Of a stretch of DNA of 64,000 nucleotides, positions 11,690-21,945 are shown piece by piece (the first letter of the stretch is position 1; every line of letters starts with the position of its first letter). Both the position numbers and the translations under genes were made by a program. The notes under the pieces are model-generated. The model had not been told where the DNA came from. It saw nothing but the letters and a program-made list of their open reading frames with translations, and ran no database searches. This stretch comes from Hsuehochloa calcarea (lineage: Eukaryota > Streptophyta > Magnoliopsida > Poales > Poaceae), in assembly GCA_036346395.1 (NCBI GenBank), contig CM070603.1, positions 29,607,045-29,671,044 on the forward strand, given 5' to 3'.

Positions 11690-14600
11690 GGCAATGACGT
11701 TAACGGTTTGTCGTTTCACGTGTTTTCAAAGATCATAGATCGTCGGACTTAACGCCACCGGACCGAGCATGGTCGATCAGGTCCAAATTGTTCGACCGCC
11801 ATAGCAAGATCGGACCGGCAATGTCGGAAAGTGGTATTTTGAGCTGGGCCAAAAATAGAGGTAACATGCAACAGAGGGGATTCTATTGTACTTGGTCTCA
11901 TAATTTTTGGAGTCTCCAGTCAAAAGTTCTATTGGATTGAAAATTCCAGTAGGTTTCGGTTTTCAGAGATTGAAAATTGGCTAAGTCTTTACTGACGGTC
12001 TGACCGGCCAATAGGAGGCGGTTAGACCAGTGCCATAGTGCGCCAGGACCGAGGCCGGCGTCGACCGATTTTCACTTGGATCGTTGCCCGTCGTGGCGGC
12101 GATATTCGGTTGTTAGGTCAAAGTCATGAGTTTCAGGACATATATTTTGTATGATGCATGTTTTGACTAACATGGGTCAAGATGTGAAGAACTTGTTCCC
12201 AAATTCGGTTTACTTGTCTATTGTTGTGCAGGTTGCTTGGTGATCAACGACGGTCAACGGCGAGGATGATCGGGACTAGGCTTGGAGAGCTGGGGTCCAG
12301 AATGATCGATGATGCCGGGTGAGGTCAATGTAATCAAGCGTGGTGCAAGATGGACAAGGGTGACCTATTAGCTAATCTGAGGCGCAAGATGGCTCAAGGT
12401 GTAGCTAATTAGGTCAAGGGGTGTTAAAGACGGCGCATTAAAATACGTGCGTAAGTGTCCCGTTTGTTCTGGGGCTTAACGGGAGCCTAATTGAGTCAAA
12501 CTTCTAGAAGGTCTAACCCTCCACTATAAATAGGAGAGGGAGGTGGCTGCACCTCTTCTTCGTCTCTTTTGCTATTCTTTGTAAACCCTAATTTTTTTAG
12601 GGAGAGCTTTTGTGGAGGCTGGGGTTCTTGAGAGTTTGATGTGATTTTCGTGCTCTTGGATTGAGCATTGTCTTCCATTGATGGAGAGGCTGTAAACCCA
12701 TATCATATCAATCAATCAAAGGAAAGTTTGATCAATGTTTTGTCTCATTACGTTCTTTCTCTATATTTGATGATTTTGAGTCTCTCTTTGATCCGCGAGT
12801 TTTTGATTGAATTCTCCATGTGATTTAGCTTGCTGTGACATGTAGGAACATACCTAGAATCATCTTGATCATCAATCACCCACGAGCGAGTTTTTGGATC
12901 AAGTTTTCGTTTTGACCCGATTTTGAACCCTTCTTCAATCAAACGAAAAAGGATCGTTATTCTTCCAAGAATTATCACAATCTTCAATTGAAATAGGTTC
13001 CTGATATCATAGAGAATGTGTGTTCCAAGTTTCATCAAGTTTGGAGTTGTAGATTAAAAGTTTCATCTATTTGCAACTTCGTCATCGGGTGTTTTATCTG
13101 TTCTAGAGGCGGATCGATGGCCAGCAGTCACTTTGGTCGGACCGGTGAGGCAATCGATCCGACCAGAATACAATCAGTATGACCTGAGCATTGATTTGCT
13201 TTAATCTTTGTTGATTTCATCGTTTTGCTATGGGGTTTATATTGGATTCAATATTAGTATTCCACTGTACTGATATACTGATCTTCATAGCTTCCATAGC
13301 TACTGGAGTGAAATTTGTGTTGAATCTATTATTTGTGAAAAAGTGAACGTGCTCCTATTCACCCCCCCTCTAGTCGTCTTTTCGGTCCAACAATTTTGAA
13401 GTTTTATTACAGAGAGTGAGACCTATATTGTTGGTACACAATCTAGGCCTTTAGGCACAAGGATAAGTAGAGTATAGTTTTAAACAAAAGGGGTTGAAGG
13501 ATCTAGACCTGTCATTATGAGTTAATAGAGTGTTTTGGTAATTAATGACAAATCTAATTGTGAGACTAACATTTCTATTGCTATATCTAGTGTGTAGTCT
13601 CATTTGGATATAAAGGTAAAATTCAACGAGGTATGCATTTGACTTATACTTTTATATATTGTTGCATTCCTCGGATCCAAAATGTAGGAATAACTCAACC
13701 ATAAGTTAAACTTGAATATGTGCATATGTTTTCTTTACATATATATGTATGCACACATTTAGGGGGAGTTCATGCTATATTTTGTGGTTTCATTAGTATT
13801 GATCCATATTCCGTTTTTCATATATATTTGGGATCTTTACTTTGAAACATATCCATTTGAGTATACAAAACTTGTGTAGTCTTTGTATACTTATGTTTTG
13901 AGTATACAAAACTTGTGTAGTTTTTGTATATTCATGTTGTGAGTATATAGAACTTGTGTAGTTTTTGTATATTCATGTTGTGAGTATATAGAACCAATTT
14001 GTTATTAGCTTCTGCATTATTAATTGGTTTTTAGCCAAAAGAACTTTTAAAACCGCCTATTCACCCCCTCTAATCGGCCACCAAAATCTTACAGGGTTTT
14101 AAATAAAGTATCAGCTAATGCTTCTATAACTACTTGCTGTTAGGTGGGTAAGGTACCCTGCTTTGATGGATGTCCGCGGCAACAACTAAAATTAATTATT
14201 GTTTGAATGATAAATTAAGCCAAACTTGAGATGGCGATATCTTCTCATTCATGGGCTACAAATATACAAGGTGCTCCACATCCCAGTTTCCATCAATCCC
14301 ATTCCTTTAGTCTCTAATCGTTTTTACCTGTATAATCCGAAGTTTTGAAGGATAAATTAAGCCAAACTTGAGAATGGTAGCTTTTGTGCACTACATGATA
14401 TCCTATAATATATATACATTTAATTACTATTAGGAACCTGGCCGAGTGGCCCAAATTCTAGTTAGAATGAAAGTAGTGTTTCTTGTTTAGGATTCTTTCT
14501 TACCTTGGAGTTTAAACATATATATATTCTGGATAACATTCTATTAATGGTCGTAATTAGGTCTACCAAGTTCAGTTGTCAACTTATAATTTTTTTAAAA

Positions 14601-14811
14601 AAGAATAGTGAGAATTTGTAGTATTTTACATTTTTGAAGAGCTTTAAAGCGCAATATGTAGTTCCCTTAACCCATTTCCTATAACGGAAATGGGATCCTT
14701 CGATTATGGCATAATGACATATATCAATGTGTATATCATTTGTTTACTAATATGCTTTTTTCTGCAGGAAAAAATGGTAGTTGCTGGTGCTAGATATTAT
14801 CCTACCCACAA
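11690..14811 (+). repeat. Tandem unit B: LTR copy B (11690-13392) plus tail
   Basis: The sequence restarts at ACAATTGGCAATGACG, matching unit A from about 8181. It follows unit A through the LTR end at 13392, the second LTR-like piece (13531-14093) and the AT-rich tail. It breaks at CCTACCCACA (14811), inside what corresponds to about 11308. The first 40-odd bases of the LTR and its polypurine tract are missing, so this is duplication of a chromosomal segment, not a fresh insertion. Long stretches are identical to unit A, with mismatches bunched in GC-rich patches. Confidence 0.8.
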
Positions 14812-15754
14812 TGATTGATCATCCGTGATTCTCTATCTTTCAGTACCATTATTGTTGTGCTTTTATTCTGCTTAATTGCAAACAAATACTTGGTATGTTT
14901 ATATCCTTGTTGATGAGCATGATGAAAAGTTGGATATGATGTTATGATGGAGTTTGCATGTTCGCATTCATAAGCATCTTTGCATAAGAGAAGGTGATCT
15001 TGATTGATCACAACTCCACGGAGTGGAGGAGGTCCCGATCCTTATGGAGGAACGGGCGAGAGTGAATGTTGTCGCGAGCATTCACTCACGCTATACCTCC
15101 GATATCTGCTGAAAGAAGTGCATGTGGACATGTAGAATAGAGTTGCATTCATAAATGAGATTAATGATGAGAATATTAATGAAAGTACGTGATGATATTG
15201 AAGTTAATGAACGGTTGATTTATTATTGTTCGTTGTTTATGGATGTATTTCCGAGTCGTGGACTCACCCTTGCTCTATTGTTGTCTTTAGGTGATCTTCG
15301 AGGATGCCGTGAATGGCGAGAAGCAGTAGAGCACATGGACATCACATGATCATTCGCCATGATAATCTTTTCATTCAATATTGGTTTACACTTGGACATG
15401 TTAGTTATTGAATAATGTTTAGGATATCATTTGGACTAGACTATTTGCTTTATTAATTTGGATCCATTGGTTGATCTTGCTTTGGATTATTTGTTCGGTT
15501 ATAATTTCCCATTGCTTATTTATTGTCGTTTGAACCTTAATTATGCATGTTCGTTTGTGATCCTTGGTTATGTTTATTGTTGTTTCCTTCTTTGTAATTA
15601 TATAGTGTGTCGACATTTATTAGTGTAAAGTGTAGTGTGGTGGCATTCTAGGCTCAGTGTTGAATTTGGTGTTACACCGGTGTCGAACCGCCGAGTCACG
15701 AGTCCGACGCCGTGGCAATCTCCGATCGGCCAAGATCGATAACTAATGATCGGC
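14812..15754 (+). other. Unique insert between tandem units B and C
   Basis: 943 bp absent from the other units. It contains GGAGTGGAGGAGGTCCCGAT and GATCTTCGAGGATGCCGTG phrases reminiscent of Ty3/gypsy LTR ends, and small frames of 60-90 codons without recognisable domains. It replaces the end of unit B and the first 1.5 kb of unit C. Probable retrotransposon remnant; family not identified. Confidence 0.3.
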
Positions 15755-17116
15755 CGTAGTGCATTGATTTGCTTTAATCTTTGTTGATTTCGTCGTTTTG
15801 CTATGGGGTTTATATTGGATTCAATATTAGTCTTCCGCTGTACTGATATACTGATCTTCATAGCTTCCATAGCTACTGGAGTGAAATTTGTGTTGAATCT
15901 ATTATTTGTGAAAAAGTGAACGTGCTCCTATTCACCCCCCCCCCCTCTAGTCGCCTTTTCGGTCCAACAATTTTGAAGTTTTATTACAGAGAGTGAGACC
16001 TATATTGTTGGTACACAATCTAGGCCTCTAGGCACAAGGATAAGTAGAGTATAGTTTTAAACAAAAGGGGTTGAAGGATCTAGACCCGCCATTATGAGTT
16101 AATAGAGTGTTTTGGTGATTAATGACAAATCTAATTGTGAGACTAACATTTCTATTGCTATATCTAGTGTGTAGTCTCATTTGGATATAAAGGTGAAATT
16201 CAACGAGGTATGCATTTGACTTATACTTTTATATATTGTTGCATTCCTCAGATCCAAAATATAGGAAGAACTCAACCATAAGTTAAACTTGAATATGTGC
16301 ATATATTTTCTTTACATATATATGTATGCACACATTTAGTGGGAGTTCATGCTATATTTTGTGGTTCATTAGTATTGATCCATATTCTATTTTCCACATA
16401 TATTCGGGATCTTTACTTTGAAACATATCCATTTGAGTATACAAAACTTGTGTAGTCTTTGTATACTTATGTTTTGAGTATACAAAACTTGTGTAGTTTT
16501 TGTATATTCATGTTGTGAGTATATAGAACTTATGTAGTTTTTGTATATTCATGTTGTGAGTATATAGAACCAATTTTTTATTAGCTTTCGCATTATTAAT
16601 TGGTTTTAGCCAAAAGAACTTTTAAAACCGCCTATTCACCCCCCTCTAGTCGGCCACCAAAATCTTACAGGGTTTTAAATAAAGTATCAGCTAATGCTTC
16701 TATAACTACTTGCTGTTAGGTGGGTAAGGTACCCTGCTTTGATGGATCTCCGCGGCAACAACTAAAATTAATTATTTTTTGAATGATAAATTAAGCCAAA
16801 CTTGAGATGGCGATATCTTCTCATGCATGGGCTACAAATATACAGGGTGCTCCACATCCCAGTGTCCATCAATCCCATTCCTTTAGTCTCTAATCGTTCT
16901 TACCTGTATAATTCGAAGTTTTGAAGGATAAATTAAGCCAAACTTGAGAATGGTAGCTTTTGTGCACTACATGATATCCTATATTATATATACATTTAAT
17001 TACTATTAGGAACCTGGCCGAGTGGCCCAAATTCTAGTTAGAATGAAAGTAGTGTTTCTAGTTTAGGATTCTTTCTTACCTTGGAGTTTAAGGATTCTTT
17101 CTTACCTTGGAGTTTA

Positions 17117-17192
<76 letters not shown>

Positions 17193-17850
17193 GATAACAT
17201 TCTATTAATGGTCGTAATTAGGTCTACCAAGTTCAGTTGTCAACTTATAATTTTTATAAAAAAGAATAGTGAGAATTTGTATTATTTTCTGTTTTCGAAG
17301 AGCTTTAAACTGCATTATGTAGTTCCCCTTAACCCATTCCCTATACCTGGAAATGGGATCCCTTCAGTTATGGTATAATGACATATATCAATGTGTATAT
17401 CATTTGTTTACTAATATGCTTTTTTCTGCAGGAAAAAATGGTTGTTGCTGGTGCTAGATATTATCCTACCCACAAGGACCTTGATGGACATGTTTTCTTT
17501 GGGAGTTGATCATGGATAACCCATTGTTGTTCTGTAGATGTTAGAGCTCTGTCATTATGATTCCAAGAACGCACTTGAATGAGTTGTTCAAAAAGCACTT
17601 GAATAACCAGTTGTTCAGAAATTCCAGGAACATGTATATCCGCCATTTGCATTTTCATTATTGAATATCTGAATTCAAGAACATGTTGTTGTTGATACAT
17701 TTTTAGGCATTGAGTTGTATGCATGGTTATGTTTTTGTTTGGCTAATTCCATTGATAGAAACAAACCTCCTAAGAAATTGCATGTGTAATTTGAAAGGTG
17801 ACAGAGCTTGAGTACGAGGCCTAGCTTGATTCAGGACAATATTTAGGATA
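15755..17850 (+). repeat. Tandem unit C, 5'-truncated
   Basis: It resumes at the LTR position equivalent to about 9690 in unit A (TGCATTGATTTGCTTTAATC). It reaches the LTR end at 15969, the second LTR-like piece at 16108-16669 and the tail including the repeated minus-strand frame at 17461-17724. It is more diverged from A than B is, and carries a long (AT)n tract and a small direct repeat (GGATTCTTTCTTACCTTGG) at about 17066-17113. Confidence 0.75.
17121..17190. repeat. (AT)35 microsatellite
   Basis: An uninterrupted AT dinucleotide run of 70 bp. The same position in units A and B has only a few AT repeats, so the expansion is private to unit C. Confidence 0.95.
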
Positions 17851-18190
17851 GTGCTTGATTAGGAGGCCTACATTGGATGTAGTGGTGGGTTCGAGGAAAT
17901 GGGTTGAAACCCATATGAGGGAAGTTGTTTGGGTTGGGTTGGGTGCAAATGCCATGTGGGTTGGGCTGGGTTGGGTTCTAAGGGATTTTAAGTGGGTTGG
18001 GTTGGGTTGAAAATTCTATGATGTCACTCTGGGTTTGGTTTGAGTTGGGTTTGTCCCCATTACCATGCCTACTCGCAGCCAGGTCGCAGCCATGAATGGG
18101 GAAGCATGGTTTTCTGTAGCTTGCTTGCTTGTTCTATTCTATTTTGGCAAAAGTTGTAAGAAGCCACTAGCATTGATACGCTAGATATAA
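17851..18190. other. G/T-rich subterminal end of hAT relic and short flank
   Basis: 17880-18070 is dominated by GGGTTGGGTTG words, the proposed right subterminal region of the hAT element. 18075-18190 is unassigned flank up to the TAA before the next element. No gene seen. Confidence 0.4.
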
Positions 18191-18360
18191 GGCATGTTTG
18201 TTTCGGCTGTGATGTAGGGCTGAACAGCTGCATGCTAAATGGTTGAGCTTCAGAATTTGGTGTTTGCCTGTCTTGCTTTTAGGTAGGCTGACTGCAGCTT
18301 CCGAGATGAAAAATGTATGAAATGCTCTTAAAGACAATAACAGATTGTTTGATGTCATTT
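18191..18360 (+). repeat. Left terminal inverted repeat arm
   Basis: Matches the reverse complement of about 26290-26504, and even better that of the duplicated right arm at about 27970-28185 (GGCTGAACNGCTGCA is shared there). Confidence 0.7.
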
Positions 18361-18720
18361 AACGCAATTAACAACGTTTAACGATTATTAACGACAGCTG
18401 ATAAATATTTATTAGAACAAACAATTATAAAAATATTATAATGAATTTGACGACAACTAACAGTAGTTAACGACGAGTGACGATAACTAACGATATTTGA
18501 CGACAACTAACGGTAGTTAACGACAAATTGATTGTAATTAATGACAATTAACAATTAACGATGACTAATAGTAGTTAACGACAAGTGACGATAACTAACG
18601 ATATTTGATGACGACCAACAGTAGTTAACAACAAGTGACGATAACTAACAACATTTAGCGTATTTAACGACAAGTGACGATAACTAACGACATTTGATGA
18701 CATAAATAATTATTACAAAC
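18361..18720. repeat. Minisatellite array, about 50-bp period
   Basis: Units built from TTTGACGACAACTAAC, AGTAGTTAACGACAAG and TGACGATAACTAACGA occur about five to six times with drift. Equivalent words on the opposite strand (GTTAATTGTGGTAGTCATAG) lie inside the right arm at 26100-26290. The array is therefore part of the inverted terminal structure. Confidence 0.75.
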
Positions 18721-19914
18721 AATTATTACAATGAATAAATATTACAATAAATAATTATTAAGATAAATAATTATTACAAAAATAATTATTACATAAATAA
18801 TTCATACCCCCTACACTTTTTTCCGGGCTTGGGATCGGCATTAGCAGTGTTAGCAACCCCACGCTCACACGTACCCCCAAAAATAAAGAAGTAACAAAGA
18901 GAAATGCAGATACCATGTAATTACAAGTAATTGAATTTTCCAACAAGTAAATAACAATATGACCAACACTCTATGAGAATTTGGAAGAGCTCTCTGAAAT
19001 CAAACAAGAGCAACCATTAAAAGCTATTGTAGGAGATGAAGAGTTGAACATTAGTACATCCCAAGTAAAACAAGATTACATCCTTGCTATCATATATGCA
19101 AATTGCAGAGGTGGGTAATTTTGCATCAAGTAAAGGAATTAGATGAAGCTAGATAAGACAACCAAGAGTTAAGATTGTTTCTCAAAAAATTGCACAACTT
19201 TCATGGGTCTAAACCCAAGTGCAACAAATAATAACACATCACAGATCACACAAGTTCATGAAATTATCCATAAAGTACAATAGGAAACCATAATCAAAAT
19301 TGTCCAACAGATAAATTATTCAAGGGAAAAAGAGTAAGAAATGAAAGGTCTAACAACATGGAAGAACTCTTGCATATGCTCCCGTCCAAGTTGACTCCAA
19401 CTGTATATCCTTGAATCACTAAGGCATGATACACAACATCAAGTCTACAAGCCACTAATGGTCTGAACTTCATAGTGTTTAACTACTAATCAATATCAAG
19501 TCTGTTCATAGTGTTGGATTCTACTTTTAGCATAGCATTGCTCTACAGTTAAAAAAACAGACTTGTGCTTAACTGCTTGTTGCTGAACTTCTCGTGATTG
19601 ATGAAAAGTCCAACAAAACATAAAACATTATATACTTTGTTATCTTCAATCGACTGAAGAACCTCATGGCAACAATATCTATGATCGATGATCAATCAAA
19701 CTTTTTAACACAAAAAGGTGATATCTTCTCAGAAAGTGCCCCATCGATTTTCTGGAATCAAGCATGACGCTTTATTGACAAACCAAAGAGGAATCAATCA
19801 AGGGAACATTATATACTCTTCTCGCATGAACAAGCATAAGCAATTCCCTACTATTGGTAACAAAAGGTGAAACATTAGAACTAAATAGCTAGAGAACAAT
19901 ACAAGATACTAATC
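18721..19914. other. Unassigned AT-rich stretch
   Basis: It opens with AATAATTATTA-type repeats to about 18800. The rest has no recognisable protein, RNA or repeat boundary. Confidence 0.3.
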
Positions 19915-20400
19915 CTATCTCATCGATAGTCGCGGAGAAGCAATAAGCAACGGCGGCGGCGATTTCCTATCTCTACCGGATCGGATCGGAGACGAGAGGA
20001 GGATTAGAGGGACTCGAGTTGGAGGTACTACTTGCGCTGAGGAAGACTCGTAGCATCCGAAGGGGAGATCGTCGACGAGGATGGAGGTGGAGCAGGGTGC
20101 CGGGGAGGAGGAGGTGGAGGAGGGCGGCACGGCCTCGTCAGCGCGGGAGGAGGAGGCATCCAGATCTCGAGCATCCATATCTAGCAGGGAGAAGGTGGCT
20201 CGCTCGGGGACGAGGAGGCGGCGGTAGGGAAGAGAAGAAGGTGGTGGTGGCGTCTGCGTCGGGGGTGGAGAGAGGGGGAGTAGGAGAGCGGCATGGCCTC
20301 GTCGGTGCGGGAGGAGGAGGCACGCGGGAGGAGGGCGCACGGGAGGAGGGGCTAAGGCGCTGAGTGGGCGTGCGGGGGAGGCCGCGGGTTTTATGTGATG
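19915..20400 (-). other. GC-rich block, possible captured first exon
   Basis: A sharp GC-rich island inside AT-rich transposon DNA. The longest frame is 141 codons on the minus strand, rich in Pro and Ser, with frames on the other strand too. It looks like a plant 5' UTR or first exon carried by the element, but no domain is recognisable. I do not call it a gene. Confidence 0.25.
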
Positions 20401-20407
20401 GCATTTT

Positions 20408-20730
20408 GGGTATTCACGCCGAACTCAGGGTAATTGGGAACAAAGGCTGGAAGCCACTAAGGCGCCACAGTGGCTTCAGCTTCCAACTTCCGTACGTTGT
20501 ATGAGAAAGCGGCTTCGGCGAAAGCGGCTGCGAAAAGCCAACAGTTTGAAACAACTTTCAGCTTTTCTAGACAAAAGTCGGAAGCCGAAGCCGTTCCAAA
20601 CAGGGCCGTAGGACCTATTTGGAACGGCTTCGACTTTTCGCTCAAAAAAGCCGAAGCCGTTCCAAACATGAGACTTTTTGCACCAGTTTTTCCTGAAATC
20701 GGAAGCCGCCTATAACGTGAGAAAGCGGAA
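20408..20730. mobile_element. MITE pieces with GGCCCTGTTTGGAACGGCTTC ends and a hairpin
   Basis: Words GAAGCCGAAGCCGTTCCAAACAGGGCC (end at about 20607) and ATTTGGAACGGCTTCGACTT...AAGCCGAAGCCGTTCCAAACA (about 20618-20668) form Tourist/Harbinger-type TIR sequence. The second pair folds into a near-perfect hairpin of about 20-bp arms. These look like nested or captured MITE ends. Confidence 0.5.
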
Positions 20731-20739
20731 TCCGGCCAT

Positions 20740-21197
20740 GGCGACCGCACCAGCCCTCCTTCCCTCTTTACCCCACAAGTTTAGGGGTAATTACCGCTTA
20801 CTGGCTCAACAAACCCTCTTACCCCACCCGTCACGCACGGCCCCGCCTGACTACTCCTCCCTCAGCTCCCTCACCCTCCTCCGCCCTCCTCCCGCGTCGG
20901 CGCCGCCACCTCTCTCCTCCTCCTCCCTTCTCCGGTGCCGCCGCCCTCCTCCTCCCGCACCGGCGCCCCACTTCCTCCCTCCTCCCCGACTCCTTCCTCC
21001 TCCCCCGGATTTGGCGCCTTCACCTGCCTCCGGCCCCGACCGGATCTACCTCCCGCGCGCCTCCTCCCTCCTCCTCCTCCCCAGCACCGCCGCCTTGACC
21101 AGATCTGTGCTAGCTCCGACGCAGGCCTCCTCCCCCGACCCCGACACTGGTCTCCTTCCCACCACCTCCCCCGCAGCCTCCCTACCACCCTTTTGGA
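20740..21197 (+). other. CCT-rich block upstream of the DGAT2 fragment
   Basis: Dominated by CCTCCTCCC and GCCGCC words, with long frames in several registers (191, 121 and 113 codons), which marks low-complexity sequence. It may be promoter or first-exon material captured together with DGAT2 exons; no domain is visible. Confidence 0.3.
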
Positions 21198-21733
21198 CCT
21201 TGTTGGATTCATGCCACTACCGAAGAATAAGGTTCTTGCAAGCAGTGCGGTGAGGTTCCCAAATTGCCTTTCTAGATGTACATTGTCAATGTCTTATTGA
21301 ATTCAACCTTTCAGTAGGCTATTAGTAGCCGTGCTCTTAATTTATCAATGTCCGGTTGGTGTTAGGTGTTCAACACCCCGCTCTTGAGGCAAATATGGAC
21401 TTGGTTGGGGTTGATTCCTGCTTCAAGGAAGAATTTCTACTCATACCTTGGAGCTGGTTGTAATTGTGTCATAGTAACAGGAGGTGTACACGATATGCTT
21501 CATATGCACCATGATTCAGAGGTTTGCTGTGGATTTCTTCTTGTATAATCAATTAGGACATTGCTTTTATATTGTACTACCCCAAGTGACATATTATCTG
21601 TGAATGTGGTAAACTGGTAATGATGAACAATTCTTGCAATTGACAGGTTGCTTTTCTTAAATCAAGAAAAGGTTTTGTTAACATAGCTATGGAGATAGGA
21701 TCTCCTTTAGTTCCTGTTTTCAATTTCGGATAG
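21198..21733 (+). pseudogene. DGAT2: Captured diacylglycerol acyltransferase 2 fragment, three exons
   Basis: DGAT2 makes triacylglycerol from diacylglycerol and acyl-CoA at the ER. Three exon pieces with intact-looking introns are seen: about 21198-21249 (VGFMPLPKNKVLASSA), 21366-21521 (VFNTPLLRQIWTWLGLIPAS, then RKNFYSYLGAG, then HMHHDSE) and 21647-21733 (VAFLKSRKGFVNIAM, then IGSPLVPVFNFG, then stop). They line up in order with the middle of plant DGAT2, including the RKNF and GG(V)-HDSE region. The donor and acceptor sites flanking the introns are GT/AG. The final codon before the next donor is TAG where the family has Gln (CAG), so the frame ends. Upstream and downstream exons are absent. 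The fragment lies inside the TIR element 18191-26504, so it is a transposon-captured pseudogene. I recognise DGAT2 from memory of the family. Confidence 0.75.
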
Positions 21734-21945
21734 GTAACACCCCCTCTTTTGCCGCATGATATGCGATGTAGTTTACCTATAAACATGAGTGCCAAAAGCT
21801 AGTTAATACTAATAAAATAGGATGGTTGCAAACTTGAAGAGGCTACCAAAATTTTGATGCTAAAATGCATTAGATGCAGTGAAATAGTTTAACTCATATG
21901 TCCTTGTTTCTGTCAAACAATTTTTTTTAGCATTCTACCAGTCTT
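21734..21945. other. Intron-like sequence after the DGAT2 fragment
   Basis: AT-rich, no coding signal; probably the start of the next DGAT2 intron, cut by the gypsy fragment. Confidence 0.3.

Larger units (their letters stand above)
5588..18074 (+). mobile_element. Probable hAT element, heavily filled by nested repeats
   Basis: The left end (TACGTCGGGTAATGAGTTGG, then many GGGTTG/AACGGG words to about 5730) resembles the inverted right end. Read on the minus strand from 18074 the right end gives TAGGCATGGTAATGGGGAC and runs through CCAACCC words to about 17890. Such subterminal words and a BED-finger ORF (6660-7020) are typical of plant hAT elements. The flanks share only ACTCGC (left 5582-5587, right 18072-18077 region), so an 8-bp target duplication is not confirmed. 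The interior is mostly nested LTR sequence (8138-17850). Element identity is inferred. Confidence 0.4.

Noticed and set aside
18361..18720. CRISPR-like spaced repeats
   Set aside because: Units are degenerate and contiguous with no unique spacers, in a plant transposon arm; a minisatellite.
20019..21300. Several long overlapping frames in GC- and CCT-rich DNA
   Set aside because: Open in many registers on both strands, the mark of low-complexity sequence; only the DGAT2 exon at the end is recognisable.
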